In this document: positions 1-7,501 of the stretch, piece by piece | Layout of the letters: every line of letters begins with the position of its first letter | Numbering within the stretch: the first letter of the stretch is position 1 | Assembly (NCBI RefSeq): GCF_000152965.1 | Contig: NZ_CH902583.1 | Location: forward strand, 4,032,219-4,096,218 | Length of the DNA: 64,000 bases | Reading direction: 5' to 3' | Source of the DNA: Roseobacter sp. MED193 | Lineage (GTDB): Bacteria > Pseudomonadota > Alphaproteobacteria > Rhodobacterales > Rhodobacteraceae | The notes under the pieces: model-generated | The model's database searches: none | Seen by the model: only the letters and a program-made list of their open reading frames with translations | What the model was told of the DNA's origin: nothing | Position numbers and translations under genes: made by a program

Positions 1-26
1 ATGGGGTATGGCTCTTTGCCCAGGGG

Positions 27-1211
27 CTAGCGCGTCAGCTCACGCATGCCTTCCTCGAGCCCGTCCAGGGTCATCGGTACCATGCGGTCCTCAAAGATCT
101 CGCGGACCATGCCGATGGAGTGGGTGTAGTCCCAGTGCTTTTGCGGCACCGGATTGATCCAAAGGTGGCTCTTCCACTGCTCCCGCGCGCGTTCCAGCCA
201 AACCTGACCCGCCTCCTGGTTCCAATGCTCATTGGCACCTCCGGGATAGGCGATTTCGTAGGGGGACATTGAGGCATCGCCAACAAAGATGCATTTGTAA
301 TCCGGACCATAGGTGCGCAGCACTTCATGGGTTGGCATCTGTGCGTCCCAGCGGCGCCGGTTGTCACGCCAGACGCCCTCATAAAGGCAGTTGTGGAAGT
401 AGAAATACTCCAGGTGTTTGAACTCGGTTCGCGCGGCGGAAAACAGTTCTTCCACCACCTTGATATGGGGGTCCATCGAGCCGCCAACATCCAAAAATAG
501 CAAGACCTTCACCGCATTATGGCGCTCTGGGCGGGTTTTGACGTCGAGATAGCCATGCTCGGCAGTCGAGCGAATGGTGTTGTCGAGATCCAGTTCCTCA
601 TGGGCACCTTCGCGGACCCAGCGGCGCAGACGTTTCAGCGCCACTTTGATGTTTCGGGTGCCCAGCTCGACATCACCATCCAGGTTCTTGAATTCGCGCT
701 TGTCCCAGACCTTGACCGCGCGTTGGTGACGGCTTTCCTTCTGGCCGATGCGCACACCTTCGGGATTATAGCCGTAGGCGCCAAAGGGCGAAGTGCCACC
801 GGTACCGACCCATTTATTGCCGCCTTCATGGCGGCCCTGTTGTTCCTCGAGCCGCTGTTTCAGCGTCTCCATCAGCTTTTCAAAGCCGCCCATGGCTTCG
901 ATCTCGGCTTTTTCTTCGGCGCTCAGGTGTTTTTCAGACATTTTGCGCAGCCATTCTTCGGGAATGTCTACCGCCTCCATCACCGCTGAATTTGGGATTG
1001 CCTCCAGCCCCTTGAAGGTCGCTGAAAACGCGCGGTCAAACTTGTCGATATTGCGCTCGTCCTTGACCATGGCGGCACGGGCCAGAAAGTAGAAGGCTTC
1101 GATATCATAGGTCACCAGCCCCTTTTTCATCCCCTCCAGAAAGGTGAGGTATTCGCGCAGAGAGACCGGGATTGAGGCCTTGCGCAGGTTTTCAAAAAAG
1201 GGCTGGAACAT
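27..1211 (-). CDS. VWA domain protein, CoxE-like
   Basis: This 394-residue soluble protein carries a C-terminal von Willebrand factor A domain. The metal-site motif DVGGSMD begins near residue 241, and a second metal-site segment follows (FVGDASMSPYE). The first loop is DxGxS rather than the classical DxSxS, as is usual in CoxE-like members. The N-terminal half is helical and charged, followed by a Gly-rich linker around residues 128-150. VWA proteins of this type act with a MoxR AAA+ ATPase to remodel or insert metal into target proteins. A MoxR gene lies 1.9 kb upstream on the same strand, with a lipoprotein and a tiny membrane protein between them. The target is unknown. Family placement is secure; role is inferred from the pairing. 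Confidence 0.88.
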   Translation of the reverse strand: MFQPFFENLRKASIPVSLREYLTFLEGMKKGLVTYDIEAFYFLARAAMVKDERNIDKFDRAFSATFKGLEAIPNSAVMEAVDIPEEWLRKMSEKHLSAEEKAEIEAMGGFEKLMETLKQRLEEQQGRHEGGNKWVGTGGTSPFGAYGYNPEGVRIGQKESRHQRAVKVWDKREFKNLDGDVELGTRNIKVALKRLRRWVREGAHEELDLDNTIRSTAEHGYLDVKTRPERHNAVKVLLFLDVGGSMDPHIKVVEELFSAARTEFKHLEYFYFHNCLYEGVWRDNRRRWDAQMPTHEVLRTYGPDYKCIFVGDASMSPYEIAYPGGANEHWNQEAGQVWLERAREQWKSHLWINPVPQKHWDYTHSIGMVREIFEDRMVPMTLDGLEEGMRELTR

Positions 1212-1231
1212 CTAAGAGCCTTTCGCGAGGG

Positions 1232-1399
1232 TTAAGCCAACATGCGATGGATCACGATGGTGGCGATGACACCTACAATACCAAAGGAGATGGCATAGAC
1301 AGCGCCATATTGCAGCAAATCGGCGGTATTGCCGCCACGTTTTCGCGCGGTGTAGAGCCCCAATAAAATGCCCAGCAGGACTGCGCCAATTACGATCAT
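1232..1399 (-). CDS. Small two-helix membrane protein (55 aa)
   Basis: A 55-residue ORF starts with MIVIGAVLLGILLGLYTARK. It has two hydrophobic segments (about residues 2-17 and 33-50) separated by a short basic, polar turn containing RKRGGN. A GGTGGAAA ribosome-binding site lies just before the ATG. The gene ends 20 bp before the VWA gene on the same strand and follows the DUF2927 lipoprotein gene, so it probably belongs to the same transcript. Proteins of this look recur in Rhodobacterales, sometimes under misleading enzyme names, but it is far too short to be an acyltransferase. Function unknown; an inner-membrane partner for the VWA/MoxR pair is only a guess. Confidence 0.72.
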   Translation of the reverse strand: MIVIGAVLLGILLGLYTARKRGGNTADLLQYGAVYAISFGIVGVIATIVIHRMLA

Positions 1400-1463
1400 G
1401 TGTTTTCCACCTGTTTATGCGCCATGTAAGGCGCCAGTGAGTGTACCGGTATTGCTACCTGAG

Positions 1464-2825
1464 TCAGTTGGTTGAGGGGCGCAGCTCAGCGACTTCGCGG
1501 ATCTTGGCCTGCACCGCCCAATCCGGGCCAAACCCGTAGCGCGCCCATCCCAGGCTGTCCAGCCTGACCGTGTGGGCAGTGGCAAATTGGCCCAACAGGT
1601 CCAACGCCTCGGCCTTGATCAGTAGCGCTGTGGCCAGCAGGGCTGCATTCTCATGGCGGCTGGCCACGGGGAGTACCGGATTGATTTGTTGCAGAGCGGC
1701 TTCGCCATTGCCGCGGGCAATCTGATAGGCGGCCATGCGTGGACGGATAATGGCCTGATGTAGCGCACTGCCCGGAGTTTGGCCCAGAAAATCAATAGCG
1801 GTCTGAAAATGCCGCTGTGCCAGGTCCGGATCCCCAGCCTGGATCATCCGCCCCAGCACATAGTGACTATAGGCACGGCGGTGATCCGACCAGCCCAGTT
1901 CCTGCGCAAGGAGGACCGCCTGATTTGCCGCTCGCTTTCGGGTGTTGAGCGCACTGCCAGGGCCAAGTGCTGTCTCGATTGCAGTGATCCAACTGCGTGG
2001 GGTAGCGGGCAGGGCGCGTGCTGGAATGGAATCGCCTGCAGGGTTCAGGCGGGACAAAAGATCCGGCAAGACAGCGGCGACTTCACTGCGGGTCATGCCG
2101 GTGCGCAGTTCTGGCGCATAGGTCGCCTGCAGAACCAGCATATCAAACCCCGTGAGCACAGTATGAACATTGTCGTCGTTAAAGACAGAATCTGACAGGC
2201 GGTAGAGGTCGTTGAGCGGACCGATGGCCTGGGCGAGCTCTTCATGCAGACAATCACGTGCCTCTTGTGGGCTGATGTCATTGGGTACAAAAACGGCAAG
2301 CCGATCGCGGCTGCGCAGGCGCGACCAATCCGTGTCGGGGCTGCGCCGCTTGCGACGAAGCTCTGCCAGAGAATCGACATTAGGGACGACAAAGCAGGCA
2401 GCTTTGGGCAGGGCACGATGGATTGCACGACTGGAGACTGCCTGCACGGTAATTTCGACGGGGCCACTGCTGACCCGCTGTATGTCAATTCCGGCTTCAT
2501 GTTTGAAACGCTGCAACAGTTGGTTGAGATCTCTTTGAAACCCTTGGCTGGGCGCGCCTGCGACGCGCAAGCGAATGGGCTGTTCAAAACGCGTGAACAC
2601 CGGTAGTGTGGTGCCTCCTTCAAGCCGGAAATGCAGATCGAGAAAATCGCGGGCGATGTCGCGGTTAGCGCGCTGAGGCGGTTGCGGGCGCGGTGCTGAA
2701 AACGCCTTGGCCGCAGGGAGGCTCGTGCTGGCGAGAGCAGCACGGCTGGCGGGTTTTTGACTGACAGGCAGTGCACAGGCAGAAACAAGTGCCACCAGAG
2801 CCAGAGGCAGGATGAACCCTTTCAT
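1464..2825 (-). CDS. DUF2927 lipoprotein
   Basis: This 453-residue protein starts at the Met of MKGFILPLALVALVSAC, a lipoprotein signal with lipobox VSAC and Cys17 as the lipidated residue. A longer start 28 codons upstream would bury the signal peptide. The first half carries a DUF2927-like region containing CLHEELAQAIGPLNDLYRL followed by SVFNDDNVH. The second half is helical and TPR-like, with alternating small and Leu residues from about 330. It is probably periplasmic and membrane-anchored. It sits between moxR and the small membrane/VWA genes on one strand. No catalytic function can be assigned; the HEE motif resembles a metalloprotease-like site but that is unproven. Confidence 0.8.
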   Translation of the reverse strand: MKGFILPLALVALVSACALPVSQKPASRAALASTSLPAAKAFSAPRPQPPQRANRDIARDFLDLHFRLEGGTTLPVFTRFEQPIRLRVAGAPSQGFQRDLNQLLQRFKHEAGIDIQRVSSGPVEITVQAVSSRAIHRALPKAACFVVPNVDSLAELRRKRRSPDTDWSRLRSRDRLAVFVPNDISPQEARDCLHEELAQAIGPLNDLYRLSDSVFNDDNVHTVLTGFDMLVLQATYAPELRTGMTRSEVAAVLPDLLSRLNPAGDSIPARALPATPRSWITAIETALGPGSALNTRKRAANQAVLLAQELGWSDHRRAYSHYVLGRMIQAGDPDLAQRHFQTAIDFLGQTPGSALHQAIIRPRMAAYQIARGNGEAALQQINPVLPVASRHENAALLATALLIKAEALDLLGQFATAHTVRLDSLGWARYGFGPDWAVQAKIREVAELRPSTN

Positions 2826-3061
2826 CCCTGCGAGACCGGTCCTGCGCGGCACAGAATCTGAGTGCCCGGCGCCGGTAGAGGGATCAATTCGAAATCTCAA
2901 GGCCATCACTCCGGGCTCCAGCTTGGGTCACAAAAGCGGTGCGAAATGGCACCTCAGGGATAGATCCATCCCTATGTGATAGGCGAATGGGGCGCGAATT
3001 TGAAGAGTTGGCGGCAGCTGAGAGAAACTTCTCACGCTAGACGGGAGCTCTATGGTCTTTC

Positions 3062-3091
3062 TTGCTGGCGGCAACAGCGAACCGCCAGCAA
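3062..3091 (-). other. Hairpin downstream of moxR
   Basis: A perfect 10-bp inverted repeat (TTGCTGGCGG and its complement) with a 10-nt loop lies 12 bp past the moxR stop codon. Neither strand shows a T tract after it, so it may be an mRNA-end stabiliser or weak attenuator between moxR and the lipoprotein gene rather than a classical terminator. Confidence 0.55.
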
Positions 3092-3102
3092 AGCGATGTT
3101 TT

Positions 3103-3942
3103 CTAGCGGCGCCCGCGCGCCATGAAGGCAAGGCGTTCAAACAGATGCACGTCCTGTTCGTTCTTGAGCAGAGCCCCATGTAGTTTTGGCAGCGCATCTG
3201 CCCCGTCACGGGCCAGATCTTCTGGGCTCAGATCTTCGGCAAGTAGCAGCTTCAGCCAGTCCAGCACCTCGGAGGTCGAGGGCTTTTTCTTCAGGCCAGC
3301 TGTATCGCGAATTTCGTAGAACTGGGTGAGTGCCGCTGTAAGCAATGAGTCTTTAATATCAGGATGGTGCACGGCAACGATCTTTTTCATGGTCGCCGCA
3401 TCGGGGAACTGGATGTAGTGGAAGAAGCAGCGGCGCAAGAAGGCGTCTGGCAGCTCTTTCTCGTTGTTGGAGGTAATGATCATGATCGGGCGGTTTACGG
3501 CGCGAATGGTCTCACCTGTCTCATAAACGTGGAACTCCATCTTATCGAGCTCCTGGAGCAGGTCATTTGGAAACTCGATATCGGCTTTGTCGATTTCATC
3601 AATCAACAAAACAACCTTTTCATCCGATTCAAAGGCTTCCCATAGCTTGCCTTTTTTGATGTAGTTTTTGACATCGTGCACGCGCTCTTCACCAAGCTGG
3701 CTGTCGCGCAACCGGCTGACCGCATCGTACTCATAGAGCCCTTGCTGGGCACGGGTGGTGGATTTGACGTTCCACTCGATCATCTTAAGGCCGAGCGAGT
3801 CTGCCACCTGTCGGGCCAATTCTGTTTTACCGGTGCCGGGTTCACCCTTTACCAGCAGCGGCCGCTCAAGCGTTACAGCTGCATTGACTGCTATTTTCAG
3901 GTCGTCGGTGGCGACGTAGTCTTTAGTGCCTTGAAACTGCAT
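3103..3942 (-). CDS. MoxR-family AAA+ ATPase
   Basis: This 279-residue protein is a compact AAA+ ATPase of the MoxR branch. Walker A is GEPGTGKT near residues 33-40 and Walker B is VVLLIDEIDKAD near 110-121. A sensor-1 segment follows (IITSNNEKELPDAFLRRC) with the arginine-finger region after it. MoxR proteins use ATP hydrolysis to remodel substrates presented by VWA-domain partners; the VWA gene at 27-1211 on the same strand is the obvious partner. Start at MQFQGTKDY fits the family. It faces dksA across a 194-bp divergent region that includes a short tandem repeat. Family call is firm; the substrate is unknown. Confidence 0.93.
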   Translation of the reverse strand: MQFQGTKDYVATDDLKIAVNAAVTLERPLLVKGEPGTGKTELARQVADSLGLKMIEWNVKSTTRAQQGLYEYDAVSRLRDSQLGEERVHDVKNYIKKGKLWEAFESDEKVVLLIDEIDKADIEFPNDLLQELDKMEFHVYETGETIRAVNRPIMIITSNNEKELPDAFLRRCFFHYIQFPDAATMKKIVAVHHPDIKDSLLTAALTQFYEIRDTAGLKKKPSTSEVLDWLKLLLAEDLSPEDLARDGADALPKLHGALLKNEQDVHLFERLAFMARGRR

Positions 3943-3961
3943 AATTTATACACATCCCCTG

Positions 3962-3982
3962 CTTGCTTTCTTGCTTTCTTGC
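3962..3982. repeat. Short tandem repeat in moxR-dksA intergenic region
   Basis: The 8-nt unit CTTGCTTT is repeated two and a half times upstream of moxR. It is a direct observation with no assigned role. It falls in the presumed promoter/leader zone of moxR, where slippage could matter. Confidence 0.6.
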
Positions 3983-4136
3983 GATCTGGCGCATTTAGCA
4001 AGGTTTTAACCCGGTCTGTTTACTATTGTGTAGTGACAATCGGCTTGTCAGGGGATAAACGCAGCGGCATGGGGAGCCAGGATGTATGGCGAAGATTGAA
4101 GAGACCTACAGAATGGGCGATACCGAAGGAGCCGAA

Positions 4137-4559
4137 ATGAAACAAGAAATGTTTCTGCCGGAAGATTACCGTCCGGCCGAAGATGAGCCTTTCATGAATG
4201 ATCGGCAGCTTGAGTATTTCCGTCGTAAACTTCTGAACTGGAAGCAGGATTTGCTCGCTGAAAGCCGCGATACGATCGAAGGGCTGCAAGACAATACCCG
4301 TAATATTCCTGATGTTGCAGATCGGGCCAGCGAAGAAACGGATCGGGCTTTGGAGCTGCGCACCAGAGATCGTCAGCGCAAGCTGGTTTCTAAAATCGAC
4401 GCAGCGATCCGCCGAATTGACGAGGGGGAATATGGGTACTGCGAAGTGACGGGAGAGCCGATCTCGCTCAAACGTCTGGACGCGCGTCCCAATGCCACTA
4501 TGAGCCTGGAAGCGCAGGAGCGTCATGAACGCCGCGAAAAAGTCCATCGCGACGATTGA
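4137..4559 (+). CDS. dksA: RNA polymerase-binding factor DksA
   Basis: This 140-residue protein binds the RNA polymerase secondary channel and, with ppGpp, tunes promoters such as those for rRNA. The coiled-coil tip motif DVADRA (DxxDxA, Asp59/Asp62/Ala64) is intact, as is the C-terminal helix rich in R/E. The zinc-finger region keeps only one cysteine (Cys102, in YGYCEVTGEP); the other three ligand positions are Thr, Arg-like and Ala, a pattern known for alphaproteobacterial DksA. The start chosen is the ATG at 4137, five bases after AAGGAG; an in-frame upstream ATG lacks such a site. Monocistronic, with a terminator following. Confidence 0.95.
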   Translation: MKQEMFLPEDYRPAEDEPFMNDRQLEYFRRKLLNWKQDLLAESRDTIEGLQDNTRNIPDVADRASEETDRALELRTRDRQRKLVSKIDAAIRRIDEGEYGYCEVTGEPISLKRLDARPNATMSLEAQERHERREKVHRDD

Positions 4560-4583
4560 TTTCTGACCAAATCTAAAAAAACC

Positions 4584-4615
4584 ATCGCGCCGGGGCCTGT
4601 TGCTCCGGCGATTTT
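4584..4615 (+). terminator. Rho-independent terminator after dksA
   Basis: GC-rich inverted repeat (GCCGG pairing with CCGGC, extended by ATC/GAT) followed by TTTT. It lies 25 bp past the dksA stop and before the monooxygenase start. Confidence 0.65.
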
Positions 4616-4631
4616 CGTTTATGGACGATTT

Positions 4632-5831
4632 ATGAGCGAAACACAGCAGGCTGCAATGACTCTGAGACATCTCAATATCACCATCATTGGCGCAGGGATC
4701 GGTGGCTTGGCCGTGGCCTTGGTGTTGCGGCGCAAAGGTGCCCAGGTGACCGTTTTGGAACAGTCCGAGGCGATTTCCGAAGTGGGCGCTGGCTTGCAGG
4801 TCACGCCCAATGGTGTCGCTGTTTTGACCGCTCTAGAACTAAATGACGCGCTGGCCTGGTCTTCGCAACGGGCCAAGGCGGTGGTCTTGCGTGAGCATCG
4901 CCAGGGGCGTGAGGTGTTGCGGTTGGATCTGGATCAATATGCTGCAGATCTTCGCTACTATTTCGTGCATCGTGCGGACCTGATAAAAATTCTGGCCGAT
5001 GCTGCGCGCGAAGCTGGGGTGCAGGTCCGGCTTTTGCAGAAAGTTGAACGTGTTGAGACTGGGCCAAAGCCAATGGTGCATTTGGCCAATGGGGCTCAAT
5101 GTGGTGGCGATCTGGTCATTGGTGCCGATGGGTTGCATTCCAAGGCCCGACAGGCGCTGAATGAGGTGAGCCAGCCGTTTTTCACCCGCCAGGTGGCTTG
5201 GCGTGCCATTGTGCCAAATCACAGTAAGCTGCCAGCCGAGGCGCAGGTTTTTATGGGACCAGGGCGGCATCTGGTGGCCTATCCGCTGCGCGATGGATCG
5301 ATGATCAATCTGGTGGCTGCACAGGAACGCCGCGCCTGGGCCGAAGAAGGCTGGCATCAGCCGGATGACCCGGAGAACATGCGCCGGGCCTTTGCTGGAT
5401 TTGGCGGTGAGGCGCAGCAGTTGCTGGCACAGGTGCAGGACTGCGCCCTTTGGGGTTTGTTTCGCCACCCTGTTGCCAACCAATGGCATCGCGGAGCCGT
5501 TGCATTGCTTGGGGATGCAGCGCATCCGACTCTGCCCTTTATGGCTCAGGGCGGGAACCTGGCGCTCGAAGATGCCTGGGTGCTGGGAGAGGCGCTGGAG
5601 GCTGTGCCGGACGATATTCCTTCGGCATTGGCGCGCTATCAACTCTTGCGGCGGGAGCGTGCTGTAAGGGTGGTCGATGCGGCCAGTCGCAATGCCTGGA
5701 AATACCATCTGCGTGCGCCCCTGAACTGGCCTGCACATCAACTTCTAAAGCTGGGGGGCTATCTGGCGCCTCAGCGTGTGGTGTCTCAGTTTGACTGGAT
5801 TTACCGCCACGACGTGACCCAGCAAAATTGA
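4632..5831 (+). CDS. FAD-dependent monooxygenase, salicylate hydroxylase-like
   Basis: This 399-residue protein is a group A flavin monooxygenase. It has the N-terminal FAD-binding GAGIGG (residues 20-25), the DG motif GADGLHSKAR (about 164-173) and the second FAD motif GDAAHPTLPFMAQGGN (about 294-309). Such enzymes use NAD(P)H and oxygen to hydroxylate aromatic or related substrates. Length matches the family. No catabolic genes sit next to it, and it follows dksA in isolation, so the substrate cannot be named. A ubiquinone-pathway or 3-/6-hydroxybenzoate-type role is possible but unsupported. The start at 4632 is uncertain because no strong ribosome site precedes it; an in-frame ATG eight codons later is an alternative. 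Confidence 0.87.
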   Translation: MSETQQAAMTLRHLNITIIGAGIGGLAVALVLRRKGAQVTVLEQSEAISEVGAGLQVTPNGVAVLTALELNDALAWSSQRAKAVVLREHRQGREVLRLDLDQYAADLRYYFVHRADLIKILADAAREAGVQVRLLQKVERVETGPKPMVHLANGAQCGGDLVIGADGLHSKARQALNEVSQPFFTRQVAWRAIVPNHSKLPAEAQVFMGPGRHLVAYPLRDGSMINLVAAQERRAWAEEGWHQPDDPENMRRAFAGFGGEAQQLLAQVQDCALWGLFRHPVANQWHRGAVALLGDAAHPTLPFMAQGGNLALEDAWVLGEALEAVPDDIPSALARYQLLRRERAVRVVDAASRNAWKYHLRAPLNWPAHQLLKLGGYLAPQRVVSQFDWIYRHDVTQQN

Positions 5832-5850
5832 CGCAGCTTTCGCGAGTACC

Positions 5851-5937
5851 GGGGGGGGGGGCTCCCGCCCGTCGTTCGGGGATCACAGATCCCCGCCTCC
5901 CGTTGGGCCCGGCGCCGCGCTATCGCACGGCGCGGCC
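5851..5937. repeat. G11 tract and stacked palindromes (REP-like intergenic element)
   Basis: The region between the convergent monooxygenase and xth genes holds a run of eleven G (5851-5861). A perfect 8-bp stem with ACA loop follows at 5877-5895 (core GGGGATC/GATCCCC). A 7-bp stem, GCCGCGC with GCGCGGC, lies near 5914-5936. The architecture resembles the dispersed palindromic elements found between convergent genes. Only one copy is in this window, so repeat status is inferred. Confidence 0.5.
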
Positions 5938-6002
5938 TGATCCGGGTCAGTCGGCATTTCCTTTTCAGACGTACCGACATTTGAGTGGCCTGTTAGGGCA
6001 GC

Positions 6003-6809
6003 CTAGAGGTCCAGGTCCACCCAGATCGGGACGTGATCAGAGGGTTTGTCACGGCCACGGATCTCCTTGTCGATCTGACAGTCCTGCAGGAGATCTGCTG
6101 CCTGGGGGGAGAGCAGGAAGTGGTCAATGCGGATACCGTCGTCCCGATTCCAGGCGCCAGCCTGGTAATCCCAGAAGGAATAATGCCCCGGCCCCTGGTG
6201 CCGTGCCCGGAAGGCCTCGGTAAAGCCTAGGTTGACGATCCGCTGGTAGGCGGCGCGGCTTTCGGGGCGGTGCAATGCATCCTCGCGCCAAGCCTCGGGG
6301 CGTTTGGCGTCTTCGGCCTGAGGGATGATATTGTAATCCCCCGCCATCAGCGCAGGCATTTCGCTTTCCAGCAAATCCTGTGCCCGGGCGTGCAGCCGCT
6401 CCATCCAGGCAAGCTTATAGGCGTATTTCCCGCCTGGCACGGGGCTGCCCTCATCGGTGAGTTCTACCGGGTTCCCGTTGGGCAAATAGAGGCCACAGAT
6501 ACGCAGGGCCTGTTTGCCAATAACCGTTGCTTCAATCCAGCGCGCTTGCAGGTCGTCTTCATCCCCGGGCAAACCTCGGCTCACGTCCTCCAGCGGAAGT
6601 TTGGACAGTATAGCAACCCCGTTGAACCCTTTTTGCCCATGGGTTTCGACATTGTACCCGCGCTCTTCAAACAGCTCGCGCGGGAAGGCCTCATCGATGG
6701 ATTTGATTTCCTGCAACACCACCACATCAGGTTTGGCTTCATCGAGCCATTGGGGAAGAGCCGCAGCGCGGGCTTTGATGCCGTTGATGTTGAAACTGGC
6801 GATCTTCAT
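6003..6809 (-). CDS. xth: Exodeoxyribonuclease III
   Basis: This 268-residue Mg-dependent enzyme of the ExoIII/APE fold removes 3' blocks and cuts at abasic sites during base excision repair. Motifs in order are FNINGIKA at the N-terminus, VLQEIK (metal-binding Glu), GLYLPNGNP, GDYNI (catalytic Asp/Asn), DGIRIDHFL and the terminal SDHVPI histidine. The start is the ATG of MKIASFNINGIK, preceded by GGAGA; extending 60 codons upstream adds non-family, Pro-rich sequence. It runs convergent to the monooxygenase and stands alone. Complete, with all catalytic residues present. Confidence 0.95.
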   Translation of the reverse strand: MKIASFNINGIKARAAALPQWLDEAKPDVVVLQEIKSIDEAFPRELFEERGYNVETHGQKGFNGVAILSKLPLEDVSRGLPGDEDDLQARWIEATVIGKQALRICGLYLPNGNPVELTDEGSPVPGGKYAYKLAWMERLHARAQDLLESEMPALMAGDYNIIPQAEDAKRPEAWREDALHRPESRAAYQRIVNLGFTEAFRARHQGPGHYSFWDYQAGAWNRDDGIRIDHFLLSPQAADLLQDCQIDKEIRGRDKPSDHVPIWVDLDL

Positions 6810-7081
6810 GGTGCGTCTCCTGCCACGGGGGATTGGATGCTTTGGCTGATCTATCGCCGAAGTGGAAGGCCGGAGCAAGGGGGGGCTGAAAGGCGAATCA
6901 ATACAGGGCCCATCCGAGCGCAAAGAAGCGAGGTTTTGCAGGGTCGTACCAAGCAGCCCCTTAGGGAGAGTTTTGTCTTGCATATACAAAGGGGTGGATA
7001 ACCCATGTTGTTTCCTGTGGGTTTAAATAATTATTTGAAAAATAACATATAAATCTGATTTCAAGTTGAGGTGGGTATCTT

Positions 7082-7110
7082 TTGACTGGCAACCTTGAAT
7101 TGAATTAAAC
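7082..7110 (+). promoter_or_regulatory. Candidate sigma-70-type promoter
   Basis: TTGACT (7082-7087) lies 17 bp before TTAAAC (7105-7110), giving a good -35 and a poor -10. It is 67 bp before the chosen start of the repeat peptide. The first arm of the inverted repeat overlaps the spacer and -10, so a repressor there would block transcription. Confidence 0.35.
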
Positions 7111-7164
7111 TGTTTTCTGACAGGAAGAGCCATGCAAGCGTTTGAGGGTGAAAATTCAATTCAA
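7095..7164 (+). repeat. Perfect 12-bp inverted repeat upstream of the repeat peptide
   Basis: TTGAATTGAATT at 7095-7106 is exactly complementary to AATTCAATTCAA at 7153-7164, with 46 nt between. The second arm ends two bases before the GGAGG ribosome-binding site at 7167-7171. It could be a paired operator or, if transcribed, a stem that affects access to the ribosome site. Confidence 0.7.
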
Positions 7165-7176
7165 ACGGAGGTTCCA

Positions 7177-7488
7177 ATGACTGCTTTGCATAAGATTCAT
7201 ACTGCGACTTTTTCCTCGGCTCAGACAGAGGTTGAGGCGGAAACCAAAGGGAAGAGCCTGTTCCATGGTGATGGGGTTGAGCTTTATTCCTCCGGCTCTG
7301 CGCCCGAAATGACGAGTTGTTGGAGCGGAGAGAGTACCGCGCTGTTTTCTTCTGGTTCGGCGCCAGTGGCACGGGGGGATCAGGCCACTGGGGCATTGGT
7401 GGGGCTGTTCTCTTCCGGGTCGGGCCCTGCGGCTGAGGTCTCGGCGCTGCGGGGGGATTTGTCCGGGCTGTTCTCTTCGGGCAGCTAA
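7177..7488 (+). CDS. Short protein with four L(F/Y)SSGS repeats; precursor-like
   Basis: This is a 103-residue protein of no family I recognise. After a polar leader of about 35 residues come four copies of L-F/Y-S-S-G-S, starting at residues 36, 56, 77 and 98 (spacing 20, 21, 21). The first three are followed by A/G-P, and the last forms the C-terminus exactly. The repeats use different codons for the same residues (TCC TCC GGC TCT, TCT TCT GGT TCG, TCT TCC GGG TCG, TCT TCG GGC AGC), so the peptide sequence is conserved, not the DNA. A single Cys48 lies between repeats 1 and 2. The start at 7177 follows GGAGG by 5 nt; an in-frame ATG at 7132 has a weaker AGGAAG. No signal peptide or membrane helix. 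It heads a three-gene unit; a peptide precursor or a repeat-based binding protein are both possible. Confidence 0.82.
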   Translation: MTALHKIHTATFSSAQTEVEAETKGKSLFHGDGVELYSSGSAPEMTSCWSGESTALFSSGSAPVARGDQATGALVGLFSSGSGPAAEVSALRGDLSGLFSSGS

Positions 7489-7501
7489 AGCGCGCAAACC
7501 A

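Larger units (their letters stand above)
6810..7176 (+). promoter_or_regulatory. AT-rich control region of the repeat-peptide operon
   Basis: This 367-bp gap between xth and the repeat-peptide gene is ordinary in its first 200 bp and then turns strikingly AT-rich. It contains the 12-nt palindrome AAATAATTATTT at 7025-7036, a candidate promoter, and a perfect 12-bp inverted repeat at 7095-7106 / 7153-7164. No gene could be supported inside it. The base composition differs clearly from surrounding DNA, which suits a regulated or transferred promoter. Confidence 0.6.

Noticed and set aside
3062-3091. Rho-independent terminator of moxR
   Set aside because: The stem is perfect but no U tract follows on either strand, so it is listed as a hairpin only.
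5828-6223. Open frame reading through the palindromic region after the monooxygenase gene
   Set aside because: Composition is Pro/Arg/Gly-rich, it runs antisense into xth, and the region is dominated by palindromes.
7132-7176. Longer N-terminus of the repeat peptide starting at the ATG at 7132
   Set aside because: The internal ATG at 7177 has a perfect GGAGG at 5 nt, and the extra 15 residues lie across one arm of the inverted repeat. The longer start has a weaker AGGAAG site; not excluded.
7156-7497. Antisense open frame of 113 codons across the repeat peptide
   Set aside because: It is the complement of the repeat region, rich in Arg and Pro with no ribosome site; the codon-diverged repeats prove the plus strand is the coding one.
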